Of a DNA stretch of 51,114 nucleotides, positions 24,748 to 32,978 are shown in pieces. Both the position numbers and the translations under genes were made by a program. Within the stretch, counting starts at the first letter, position 1; each line of letters starts with the position of its first letter. A model generated the notes under the pieces. That model was not told where the DNA came from. It saw only the letters and a program-made list of their open reading frames with translations, and did no database searches. Source of the stretch: UBA3478 sp036782715 (GTDB lineage Bacteria; Bacteroidota; Bacteroidia; Flavobacteriales; Flavobacteriaceae). The stretch covers positions 1 to 51,114 of the forward strand of contig DAIPYN010000009.1 of NCBI GenBank assembly GCA_036782715.1, in the 5' to 3' direction.

Positions 24748-27069
24748 ATGTCGTATTTAGGGGAACTTAATGATGCTCAACGCAGTGCCGTTTTACACAA
24801 AGACGGGCCTTCTATGGTTATCGCTGGTGCGGGCTCAGGAAAAACTCGCGTACTCACTTATCGAATTGCTCACCTGATTCACGGCGGAGTTGACCCATTC
24901 AATATTCTCGCACTGACCTTTACCAATAAGGCGGCAAGAGAGATGAAAACGAGAATTTCGAAGATTGTAGGTGATAACCAGGCGAAGAATCTATGGATGG
25001 GTACGTTTCACTCGGTCTTTGCAAAGCTATTGCGTTTTGAAGGGCATCACCTGGGATTTCCTTCTAATTTTACGATTTACGACACTCAAGATTCTCAAAG
25101 ACTAATTAGTTCCATTATTAAAGAAATGGGGCTAGATAAAGATATTTATAAATACAAGCAAGTCCAGCAGCGTATATCTGCTTTTAAAAACAGCTTAATT
25201 ACTGTCAAGGCTTATTACAACAATCCCGAATTACAAGAAGCGGATGCAATCGCTCGTAAGCCTCGCATGGGAGAAATCTATAATGAGTATGTCAATCGGT
25301 TATTCAAGGCAGGAGCGATGGATTTTGATGATTTACTATTACGTACGAATGAACTTCTCAACCGTTTCCCAGAGGTGCTAGTTAGATATCAGGAGCGATT
25401 TAAGTATATACTTGTGGATGAGTACCAAGATACTAATCACTCACAATATTTGATCGTAAAGGCCTTATCTGATCGATATCAAAATATTTGTGTGGTGGGA
25501 GATGATGCACAAAGCATCTATTCTTTTAGAGGAGCGAATATCAGTAACATACTTAATTTTCAACGTGATTATGATCAGGTAGCCGTTTATCGATTAGAGC
25601 AGAATTATCGATCAACGAACACTATTGTTCGAGCGGCGAACTCGGTGATTTCCAAAAATAAGGATCAAATTGAAAAGCAAGTTTGGACAGACAACCCAGA
25701 CGGTGATAAAATAATCGTTTATCGCAGCGCAACTGATGCAGATGAAGGGAGATATGTTGCTAGTACCTTATTCGAATGGAAACTTAATAACCAATTAAAG
25801 AACGGGGACTTTGCGGTTCTGTACCGAACCAACTCTCAGTCAAGAGCCATAGAGGATGCGCTTCGAAAGCGTGATATTCCCTACAGAATATATGGCGGGC
25901 TTTCCTTTTATCAGCGAAAAGAGATTAAAGACGTTCTAGCTTATTTACGTTTAGTAATCAACCCCAAAGATGAGGAGGCACTAATGCGGGTAATTAATTA
26001 TCCGACCCGTGGTATAGGACAAACGACACTTGATAAGCTAGTCGTTGCTGCGAAGGAAACGGGAATGAGTATATTCGAATTACTTTCTCCTGAAAACCGC
26101 TCATCGCTTAAGATAAATGCGAGTACCTCAAACCGTCTAGAAGACTTCGCCACGATGATAAGAAGTTTTCAGATTTTGGCTGAGAGTGCGGACGCCTTTA
26201 CCCTTACCGAGCATGTGATCAAGAAGTCAGGTTTAGTACTTGAGATGAAAAAAGACGGAACTCCTGAAGGCATTGCTCGACTTGAGAATATGGAAGAACT
26301 TCTCAATGGTATTCAAGATTTCGTAGAAGGTCAGCGAGAGATTGATGAAGCTACGGGTTCAATTGCTGAATTTTTAGAGGATGTAGCTTTAGCTACCGAT
26401 TTAGACAAAGAGGTAGGGGATGATGATCGCGTAGCACTGATGACGATTCACCTTGCTAAAGGTTTAGAATTCCCATATGTTTTTATTGTTGGAATGGAAG
26501 AGGATTTATTTCCTTCAGCAATGAGTATGAATACACGAGCTGAACTAGAAGAGGAGCGAAGACTTTTTTATGTGGCTCTTACCCGTGCTGAAAAACAAGC
26601 CGTGCTGACTTATACCATCAATAGATACCGATGGGGTAAACTCATCGATGCTGAGCCTAGTCGATTTATTGAAGAAATTGACGAGCAATATCTAGATAAT
26701 CAGGTTGTTGATTTTAGAAGAAATTTCAGTCCCTATCTCGATACGAGCTTATTTGGTGAGGTAGATCATTCAAAATTACGGACGGTGAAACCGAAGGCAG
26801 GAACCCCTCCTTCTATTGGTAGACCAACAGAAAAACAACTTCAAAAGCTTAGAAAAATAAAACCAGCTTCGGTACAACCGGTTGCAGAATCTGCAACACT
26901 TTACGCCGATTTGAGTGTTGGGGCAAAAGTGAATCACGAGCGATTTGGAACGGGTGTAGTTCAAAGTATCGAAGGGATCGGGGTAAATAAAAAGGCAGAG
27001 ATCAAGTTTGAATCTGGTGGAATTAAAAAGCTCTTATTGAAGTTCGCAAAACTTCAAATCATCAAATAA
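24748..27069 (+). CDS. pcrA: ATP-dependent 3'-5' DNA helicase, UvrD/PcrA/Rep type
   Basis: Unwinds DNA in nucleotide excision and mismatch repair and displaces blocking proteins. 773 residues with the SF1A motif set: Q-motif LNDAQRSAV, Walker A AGAGSGKT (26-33), LTFTNKAAREMKTR, VDEYQDTNHSQY, GDDAQSIYSFRGA, LEQNYRSTNTI, MTIHLAKGLEFPYVF and VALTRAEKQ. The C-terminus (about 715-773) is a Tudor-like domain, GAKVNHERFGTGVVQSIEG, which in PcrA/UvrD contacts RNA polymerase. The name UvrD or PcrA is a matter of convention in this phylum. It stands alone and ends at a strong terminator. Confidence 0.95.
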   Translation: MSYLGELNDAQRSAVLHKDGPSMVIAGAGSGKTRVLTYRIAHLIHGGVDPFNILALTFTNKAAREMKTRISKIVGDNQAKNLWMGTFHSVFAKLLRFEGHHLGFPSNFTIYDTQDSQRLISSIIKEMGLDKDIYKYKQVQQRISAFKNSLITVKAYYNNPELQEADAIARKPRMGEIYNEYVNRLFKAGAMDFDDLLLRTNELLNRFPEVLVRYQERFKYILVDEYQDTNHSQYLIVKALSDRYQNICVVGDDAQSIYSFRGANISNILNFQRDYDQVAVYRLEQNYRSTNTIVRAANSVISKNKDQIEKQVWTDNPDGDKIIVYRSATDADEGRYVASTLFEWKLNNQLKNGDFAVLYRTNSQSRAIEDALRKRDIPYRIYGGLSFYQRKEIKDVLAYLRLVINPKDEEALMRVINYPTRGIGQTTLDKLVVAAKETGMSIFELLSPENRSSLKINASTSNRLEDFATMIRSFQILAESADAFTLTEHVIKKSGLVLEMKKDGTPEGIARLENMEELLNGIQDFVEGQREIDEATGSIAEFLEDVALATDLDKEVGDDDRVALMTIHLAKGLEFPYVFIVGMEEDLFPSAMSMNTRAELEEERRLFYVALTRAEKQAVLTYTINRYRWGKLIDAEPSRFIEEIDEQYLDNQVVDFRRNFSPYLDTSLFGEVDHSKLRTVKPKAGTPPSIGRPTEKQLQKLRKIKPASVQPVAESATLYADLSVGAKVNHERFGTGVVQSIEGIGVNKKAEIKFESGGIKKLLLKFAKLQIIK

Positions 27070-27070
27070 A

Positions 27071-27097
27071 AAAAGGGCCCCATTATGAGGCCCTTTT
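27071..27097. terminator. Bidirectional terminator between uvrD/pcrA and the OmpA-family gene
   Basis: AAAAGGGCC (27071-27079) and GGCCCTTTT (27089-27097) pair perfectly over a nine-base loop. A- and T-runs flank both sides, so the hairpin works in both directions between the convergent stops at 27069 and 27122. Confidence 0.88.
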
Positions 27098-27121
27098 AAT
27101 TTCTATTGATTTTATTCTCGA

Positions 27122-27985
27122 TTATTGAATAGATGGGCTTTTCATTCCCTCTTCAATCATATCATAAAACTGATCTAATTTCGGAAGTACAACGATTCGT
27201 GTACGACGATTCTTTGCACGATTTGCAGCGCTGTTATTCTCCACTAGAGGAGCGTAGTAACTGCGGCCTGCAGCGGTCATTCTTTTTGGATCTACCTTAA
27301 ACTCGTTTTGAAGAACACGTACAATGGCAGTTGCTCTTTTAACCGATAAATCCCAGTTATCTTTAATCTCCGCATTGGTTTTAAAAGGAACATTGTCGGT
27401 ATGTCCTTCAACCATAAATTCGAAATCAGGCTTAGCATTAACCACTTTAGCTACTTTTCCAAGAACCTGTTTTGCTTGTTCTGATACTACATAACTTCCG
27501 CTTCTAAAAAGTAGTTTGTCAGCAATAGATACAAATACAACTCCTTTTTCAACGTTTACCTCGATATCGGTATCATTAAGGTTTCCTAAAGCTCCCTTTA
27601 AGCTGGCTACTAACGCAAGATTAACTGAGTCTCTTCGTGTTATTGCATCTTGCAGTCTTGTAATAGAAACTTCCTTTTCTTTAAGGCTTTCTAATGTTTT
27701 TTCTAGGTTTTCAGCACCCTTTGAAGTAAGCGTAGTGAAATCGTCCATATTGTTGATGAGCTCTTGGTTATTCGAACGCAAGAAATCGTTTTGACTAGAA
27801 AGTGCCTTTACTTGCGCCTCATATTTACTGATCTCAGTGGCATAGTCATTCATTGTTCTTGTTGTTGTCGCAAGCTCATTTTTGGCGTTGTACAATTCTG
27901 AAGAAACGGTTTTGAACTTCTTTGAAGAAACACAGGAACCTAAAGTTAGTGCTACAAGTGCTACAGGGATTAATTTAACTTTCAT
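27122..27985 (-). CDS. OmpA-family peptidoglycan-binding lipoprotein with coiled coil
   Basis: A 287-residue outer-membrane lipoprotein that probably ties the membrane to peptidoglycan. ATG 27985 gives MKVKLIPVALVALTLGSC with lipobox Cys18; an ATG two codons upstream (27991) is equally possible. A Gln/Asn-rich coiled coil covers about residues 25-125. The C-terminal OmpA domain (about 150-270) has the binding signature FMVEGHTDNVPFK, WDLSVKRATAIVRVL, and NRAKNRRTRIVVLP, close to MotB-type domains. A short acidic tail follows. Upstream lies a 13-base palindrome (28024-28036). GT2 ends 79 bases upstream, so this gene may have its own promoter. Confidence 0.9.
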   Translation of the reverse strand: MKVKLIPVALVALTLGSCVSSKKFKTVSSELYNAKNELATTTRTMNDYATEISKYEAQVKALSSQNDFLRSNNQELINNMDDFTTLTSKGAENLEKTLESLKEKEVSITRLQDAITRRDSVNLALVASLKGALGNLNDTDIEVNVEKGVVFVSIADKLLFRSGSYVVSEQAKQVLGKVAKVVNAKPDFEFMVEGHTDNVPFKTNAEIKDNWDLSVKRATAIVRVLQNEFKVDPKRMTAAGRSYYAPLVENNSAANRAKNRRTRIVVLPKLDQFYDMIEEGMKSPSIQ

Positions 27986-28023
27986 AATCATGTTTTGTTT
28001 TATACAGTACCAAATTAGCAAAT

Positions 28024-28036
28024 AGTTTGCCAAACT
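28024..28036. promoter_or_regulatory. Short palindrome upstream of the OmpA-family gene
   Basis: AGTTTG-c-CAAACT is a perfect 13-base inverted repeat, 39 bases before the start codon at 27985, in the range expected for a -33 region. No exact -7 box is seen downstream. Function unknown. Confidence 0.3.
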
Positions 28037-28064
28037 GTCAATAAAGACTAGAAAGTATGATAAA

Positions 28065-29048
28065 TTATTTCTTGTACCCTCTGATATAATAATCAAAAAC
28101 GATAGCTCTTTTAACCGGCTTTACGGCGGTATCAAATGAATTAGTTCGCTCTCTCAAATAGGTTCGAAATCTGGAGTAAAATTCAAAATGCGCTTTTATA
28201 ATGGCTATTGTATGCTTCGGTTTACCTTGAATTAGAAAGAATAAACCTGCTATTCCATCTAGAATCAGTCTAGCTCCGATAATGAACCAAAGAAGTTTAT
28301 CCTCCGAATTTTTGACAACATTAAGTAGGGAGTTTCTAAAGTTTAGTTGCGTTTTGAAGGGATTCGCATTAGACAAGGTTGAGCCTCCGAGATGAAACAC
28401 TTTGCTCTTTGAAGTATACCAGACCTGATAGCCTCTACGTTGTGCTCTCCAACACAGATCTATTTCTTCTTGGTGAGCAAAATAGCGTTCGTCAAATCCC
28501 TTTAGCTTCTTGAAGAGTTCATTTCTAATGAAAAGACAAGCTCCTGTTGCCCAAAAAACAGGGATTTCGTCATCGTATTGACCATGATCTTTTTCAATAT
28601 GAGAAAATAGTCTCCCTCTACAATAGGGATATCCCAAATAGTCTATAAAACCACCTGCGGCACCGGCGTATTCAAAAAATTCTGGATTTTTTTCATCAAT
28701 AATTTTTGGTTGTACAACACCAATCTTGGGATTTTTAAAAAGATCATTGATCGGTTCAATCCAGTTTCCTTCAACGCGAACATCAGAATTTAATAAACAC
28801 AGAATAGACTCATTGACTGATTTTAAACCTTCATTATAACCTCCGGCAAAACCAAAGTTTTTATCCAGTGCTATAACCTGTACCTCTTTAAATTCTGACT
28901 GGAGGGTTTCAACGGAGTTATCGGTTGAGCCGTTGTCGATGACATAGATACGTGCTTGAGCACTATGTTCTATAACACTAGGCAGAAATCGTTTAAGAAG
29001 TTCACTACCATTCCAATTAAGTATTACAATAGCTATTTTAGTCCTCAT
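28065..29048 (-). CDS. Glycosyltransferase family 2
   Basis: A 327-residue cytoplasmic or membrane-associated sugar transferase (GT-A fold). Motifs: IAIVILNWNGSELL at the N-terminus (nucleotide-sugar binding), VIDNGSTDNS, and the acidic metal site LLNSDVRVEG. WRAQRRGYQVWY lies in the acceptor half. A hydrophobic stretch near residues 250-270 could rest on the membrane. It is close to the rhamnosyl/dTDP-sugar transferase branch, but donor and acceptor cannot be read. Its ATG overlaps the upstream HsdR_N stop as ATGA, so the two are translationally coupled. Confidence 0.88.
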   Translation of the reverse strand: MRTKIAIVILNWNGSELLKRFLPSVIEHSAQARIYVIDNGSTDNSVETLQSEFKEVQVIALDKNFGFAGGYNEGLKSVNESILCLLNSDVRVEGNWIEPINDLFKNPKIGVVQPKIIDEKNPEFFEYAGAAGGFIDYLGYPYCRGRLFSHIEKDHGQYDDEIPVFWATGACLFIRNELFKKLKGFDERYFAHQEEIDLCWRAQRRGYQVWYTSKSKVFHLGGSTLSNANPFKTQLNFRNSLLNVVKNSEDKLLWFIIGARLILDGIAGLFFLIQGKPKHTIAIIKAHFEFYSRFRTYLRERTNSFDTAVKPVKRAIVFDYYIRGYKK

Positions 29049-29503
29049 CTACCTTTAAATTCATTGATCGAAGATAGCCAAGTGTAGCTTTTATCTTCTC
29101 GGTTAACTTGAGCTAGCTGATGTGTCAAACCATTCGTTATGAATAAGTAATCGGGTTGAAGAACTTCACAATATCTTAAACTCTGATGAATCGCTTTTTG
29201 ATCAAGGACAACCGTTGGAGCTTTGCACTCTACTAATAAATGAACACATCCGTCTGGTTTAAAAACAGCTAAGTCATATCTAGAGTTAATTTGACCAGTG
29301 GTGACTTTATGTTCGACCTTCATGAGGTTTTTAGAGATATTCCACTGGTCAATTAAAAAATGAATAAGATGTTGACGAACCCATTCTTCAGGCTGTAGTA
29401 AAACAAATTTTTTACGAATAATATCAAAGATGACCCATCCCTTTTCGGTATTTTTAACCTTGAATGAATAAGGTGGAAATTGAAGTTTCGGTAATGAATG
29501 CAT
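29045..29503 (-). CDS. Stand-alone HsdR_N-type PD-(D/E)xK nuclease-like protein
   Basis: A 152-residue protein similar to the N-terminal nuclease domain of type I restriction subunit R, with no helicase part. The putative active site is Asp77 (SRYDLAVF), Glu92 and Lys94 (LLVECKAP), the D-(x)n-ExK pattern of PD-(D/E)xK enzymes. ATG 29503 is chosen over an in-frame codon at 29563, because the -7 box TATTTTTG (29517-29510, minus strand) lies just upstream of it. It overlaps the GT2 start by four bases and diverges from holA. There are no HsdM or HsdS genes nearby, so it is not part of a normal restriction system. Function unknown. Confidence 0.8.
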   Translation of the reverse strand: MHSLPKLQFPPYSFKVKNTEKGWVIFDIIRKKFVLLQPEEWVRQHLIHFLIDQWNISKNLMKVEHKVTTGQINSRYDLAVFKPDGCVHLLVECKAPTVVLDQKAIHQSLRYCEVLQPDYLFITNGLTHQLAQVNREDKSYTWLSSINEFKGR

Positions 29504-29509
29504 CTCACA

Positions 29510-29517
29510 CAAAAATA
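29510..29517 (-). promoter_or_regulatory. -7 box of the HsdR_N-GT2 transcript
   Basis: On the minus strand TATTTTTG matches TAnnTTTG perfectly and lies six bases before ATG 29503, so the transcript may be leaderless. It sits in the 19-base gap to holA. Confidence 0.55.
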
Positions 29518-29522
29518 CTACA

Positions 29523-30524
29523 ATGAGCAGTTTTGAATCTATTAAATCGGCCATTTCGAGCAAGAATTATCCTGCGGTAGCTGTTTTGTATGGTGAAGAG
29601 CCTTATTTCTTGAAAGAGCTAGCCAAACGGTTCGAAAATAGTGTGGTGCCAAAGGAGGCAAAGGATTTTAATCAGCACATCCTTTATGGAAAGGATACTT
29701 CAATGGGAGAGGTGATTCAAAGGGCTCGTGCACTTCCGATGTTTTCTGATCAAACACTTGTATTGGTTCGAGAGGCTCAACATCTTTCTAAACAATTAGG
29801 AGAGCTTGAGCGTTATTTAGAAAATCCAAACCCTGCTTCCGTAATCGTTCTTGTGATGCATCAGAAATCATTAGACAGAAGACTGAAAGTGGTAAAAAGA
29901 ATTGAAAAAGAGCAGTTGCTTTTTGAGAGTAAGCCTATTTACGAAAATAAAGTAGGGATATTTTTAGACGAACTTTTGCGTAATAAAGGCGTAGAACTAT
30001 CGAATAAGGCCAAACAATTACTGCTATTTAGCATAAGCACAGATCTTTCTAGATACGAACGTGAAGTTGATAAGTTAATCATTGCTGATCCTAACACTAA
30101 AAGTTTTGATGATACCCATATCGAACGCCATGTAGGTATCAATCGGCAATACAATGTATTTGAACTTACTAAGGCACTAAGTGAGGGAAACCGTAAAAGA
30201 AGTGCCTCGATATTAGGGTATTTTGCCAAGAACACTAAAGATCACCCACCCATCGCGACTTTAGCTGTATTGTATCCTTTTTTTACAAAGGTCTTTCGTC
30301 TTCATACTCTGAGTAACCCAAAAGATGCCCCGAGGGCATTGGGTATATCTCCTTATTTTTTATCCGAATATCAATCTGCTGCGAGAAATTTCCCAATGAA
30401 GCGATTGACAAAGATTGTTAGTTCTTTACGAGCGCTTGATTTGAAGTGTAAAGGTGTGGGAGGGGCTCCTGGTTTAAACGACCAGCAGATTTATCAGGAT
30501 ATAGCGATGTCTTTGCTAGGATAA
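29523..30524 (+). CDS. holA: DNA polymerase III subunit delta
   Basis: Subunit of the clamp loader that opens the beta clamp. 333 residues with the delta layout: an N-terminal AAA+-like domain (AVAVLYGEEPYFLKELAKRF; VLVREAQHLSK; PASVIVLVMHQKSLDRRLK), a helical middle part, and a C-terminal collar domain (RALGISPYFLSEYQSAARNFP; LRALDLKCKGVG). Walker motifs are absent, as expected for delta. It diverges from the HsdR_N gene with only 19 bases between start codons and converges on the E1 gene with a two-base gap and no hairpin. Confidence 0.93.
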   Translation: MSSFESIKSAISSKNYPAVAVLYGEEPYFLKELAKRFENSVVPKEAKDFNQHILYGKDTSMGEVIQRARALPMFSDQTLVLVREAQHLSKQLGELERYLENPNPASVIVLVMHQKSLDRRLKVVKRIEKEQLLFESKPIYENKVGIFLDELLRNKGVELSNKAKQLLLFSISTDLSRYEREVDKLIIADPNTKSFDDTHIERHVGINRQYNVFELTKALSEGNRKRSASILGYFAKNTKDHPPIATLAVLYPFFTKVFRLHTLSNPKDAPRALGISPYFLSEYQSAARNFPMKRLTKIVSSLRALDLKCKGVGGAPGLNDQQIYQDIAMSLLG

Positions 30525-30526
30525 AC

Positions 30527-32917
30527 TTACCACGATTTGAAACGATCAGGACGACTCTCTCTCATAAGGTTATAGAGCCCTTCGAATATCTCTTCAGCGT
30601 TTGGTTTTGAAAAGTAATCACCATCTGAACCATAGGGTGGTCTATGCTGCTTAGCCGAGATAACAAGTGGGGCAGTGTCTAGATGGCTAAATCCTTTTTG
30701 TTCTGAAATAATCTGCTGGAGAAGAAATGCACTATACCCACCCGGAACATCCTCATCAATAATTGCGAGTCGATTCGTCTTTTTAAGGCTTTCGACGGTG
30801 CGGCGATTTTTGTCAAATGGCCACAGGGTTTGAGCATCAATAATTTCACATGAGATTCCGAAAGTGCTCAGACGTTCTGATGCCTCACAAACAATCTTTA
30901 GAGTAGAACCGTAAGAAACTACCGTAATATCAGATCCTTCTTCAATAACTTCAATTTCCCCAATAGGCGTTGTAAAATGACCAATATTTTCGGGTAACGC
31001 TTCTTTACTTCTGTAACCGTTCAACGGCTCAATGACAATAGCCGGTTCATTTGCTTTTAGAAGAGCGTTGTACATCCCTGCTGCTTGAGTCATGTTTCTA
31101 GGTGAAAGAATGTAAATACCACGAAGTACATTTACCAAACCTCCCATTGGTGAACCGGAATGCCAAATTCCCTCTAAACGATGCCCTCTAGTACGAACAA
31201 TCAATGGCGCAATCTGCTGGCCAACAGATCGGTATCTTAGTGTAGCTAAATCGTCAGTTAATACTTGAAAAGCATAAAAGATGTAATCGAGGTATTGGAT
31301 TTCGGCAATAGGTCGTAATCCACGCATAGCCAAACCAATTCCTTGTCCGATAATGCTGGCCTCACGTATGCTCGTATCACTAACGCGATCCTCACCATAC
31401 TTTTCTTGTAAATCTTCTAGAGCTTTATTTACTCCACCAATCTTACCTGTGTCTTCTCCAAAGACCATAAGGCGAGGGTCACTTTCAAAAAGAATATCGA
31501 AGTTTTCTTGAAGAATTCTTCTTCCATCAACAAAGTGTGGTTTATCGGGATAAACCGCAGGGATATGAGGTATAGCCGTTAGACTACGATGACTGTCATC
31601 AATAAGTTCACTGCTGTAAGCGTCTAGCTCTTCATTTTTTATTTGAGTAGCTAATTGATTTAGACCTTGTAAAAGTTCTGATTGCCCTTTCTGAAAGGCA
31701 ATGTTTTTGGCAAGATCTAAGGATACTAAAGTGTCCTTTTTGAATATTAATTTTTTAGAATTGAGTTTCTTAAGAAGATCTTTATACTCAGGTAAGGGAT
31801 TCGAAGCATTATCACTCAACAATTCACTAAGGTAACTTGCATAAGTGCGTGGGATTTCTTGATACTCTATAAATGCGGTTTTTTTTGCCTCTTGCACCTC
31901 TAGATGAACTTCTTCATCAATTTGGTTTAAATCTTCTTGGGTACAGACTTTATTTTCGAGAATCCATTGCTTGAAAGTTCTTAAACAATCATGGTTTTGC
32001 TCCCATGCTAGACGATCTTCAGATTTGTAACGTTCATGTGAACCAGAGGTACTGTGACCCTGTGGTTGAGTGAGTTCAGTAACATGCACTAAAACGGGAA
32101 CGTGCTCTGCACGCGCTAGCTTTTCTGCTTTTCTGTAAGCCTCTATAAGCGCCGGATAATCCCACCCTTTGACTTTAATGATTTCAAAGCCTTGAGTGTT
32201 TTCATCGCGACTAAACCCTTGTAAAGCGTCTGAAATGCTTTGCTTAATGGTATGGAATTCTGCCGGTACTGAAATGCCGTATTCGTCATCCCAAACGCTC
32301 ATAACCATCGGCACTTGCATTACCCCAGCCGCATTCATTACCTCAAAAAAGAGACCCTCTGAGGTTGAGGCATTACCAATGGTTCCCCAAGCGATTTCAT
32401 CTCCTGAAACACTAAATTTTGAAGAACCTTTAATCGACCGATTACGATAAACTTTTGAGGCCTGAGCTAATCCTAGTAAACGTGGCATTTGCCCAGCTGT
32501 CGATGAAATATCTGACGCCGAGTTGTATTGTCGAGTTTGATTGATCCAGTTTCCATGATGATCTACGTTAGGAGTAGAAAAATGCCCGGTCATCTGTCTA
32601 CCACCGTTCATAGGCTCATGCGCTAAATCGGTAGTGCCGAACAACGTATGAAAAAATGAAACAGGGTTCATTAAACCCTGAGCAAACATTAAAGTCTGGT
32701 CCCTGTAATACCCACTGCGATAATCGCCTGGTTTAAAGAATTTACTAAGAGCAATTTGTGGAAGTTCTTTACCGTCACCAAAGATTCCAAACTTAGCACG
32801 TCCGAGAAGCACTTCTTTTCGACCCAATAGGCTACACTCCCTGCTCAATCTAGCTATTCGATAATCCTCTAGAAGTTGAGATCGAAATTCAGAAAAAGTT
32901 ATTTCATTATCGTGCAT
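30527..32917 (-). CDS. Fused E1 alpha/beta 2-oxoacid dehydrogenase (branched-chain type)
   Basis: The thiamine-diphosphate E1 component of a 2-oxoacid dehydrogenase complex, probably acting on branched-chain 2-oxoacids. One 796-residue chain carries the alpha part (about 1-400; SGDEIAWGTIGNASTSEG, where the usual GDG reads GDE, and VWDDEYGIS in place of the NN end of the motif) and the beta part (about 455-796; MVFGEDTGKIGGV, RVSDTSIREASIIGQGIGLAMRG, EIQYLDYIFYA and SYGSTLKIV). The fusion and these motif variants are usual in Bacteroidota. It has its own strong promoter (32947-32978). It needs E2 from elsewhere and E3, for which LpdA at 14458 is a candidate. Confidence 0.9.
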   Translation of the reverse strand: MHDNEITFSEFRSQLLEDYRIARLSRECSLLGRKEVLLGRAKFGIFGDGKELPQIALSKFFKPGDYRSGYYRDQTLMFAQGLMNPVSFFHTLFGTTDLAHEPMNGGRQMTGHFSTPNVDHHGNWINQTRQYNSASDISSTAGQMPRLLGLAQASKVYRNRSIKGSSKFSVSGDEIAWGTIGNASTSEGLFFEVMNAAGVMQVPMVMSVWDDEYGISVPAEFHTIKQSISDALQGFSRDENTQGFEIIKVKGWDYPALIEAYRKAEKLARAEHVPVLVHVTELTQPQGHSTSGSHERYKSEDRLAWEQNHDCLRTFKQWILENKVCTQEDLNQIDEEVHLEVQEAKKTAFIEYQEIPRTYASYLSELLSDNASNPLPEYKDLLKKLNSKKLIFKKDTLVSLDLAKNIAFQKGQSELLQGLNQLATQIKNEELDAYSSELIDDSHRSLTAIPHIPAVYPDKPHFVDGRRILQENFDILFESDPRLMVFGEDTGKIGGVNKALEDLQEKYGEDRVSDTSIREASIIGQGIGLAMRGLRPIAEIQYLDYIFYAFQVLTDDLATLRYRSVGQQIAPLIVRTRGHRLEGIWHSGSPMGGLVNVLRGIYILSPRNMTQAAGMYNALLKANEPAIVIEPLNGYRSKEALPENIGHFTTPIGEIEVIEEGSDITVVSYGSTLKIVCEASERLSTFGISCEIIDAQTLWPFDKNRRTVESLKKTNRLAIIDEDVPGGYSAFLLQQIISEQKGFSHLDTAPLVISAKQHRPPYGSDGDYFSKPNAEEIFEGLYNLMRESRPDRFKSW

Positions 32918-32946
32918 AGCCTCGCTTAAGTATCAATTCGATGTGG

Positions 32947-32978
32947 CAAAAATAAACAAACCCTTTACATTAGAACAA
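32947..32978 (-). promoter_or_regulatory. Promoter of the E1 alpha/beta gene
   Basis: On the minus strand TTG (32978-32976) is followed after 21 bases by a perfect -7 box TATTTTTG (32954-32947), about 30 bases before ATG 32917. The -33 box overlaps the last codons of the M1-like gene, so E1 can be transcribed apart from the uvrA row. Confidence 0.7.

Noticed and set aside
27992..28096. Upstream extension of the OmpA-family lipoprotein
   Set aside because: It overlaps the end of the glycosyltransferase gene and would bury the lipoprotein signal.
29045..29503. HsdR_N protein as part of a restriction-modification system
   Set aside because: There is no helicase part and no methylase or specificity gene nearby.
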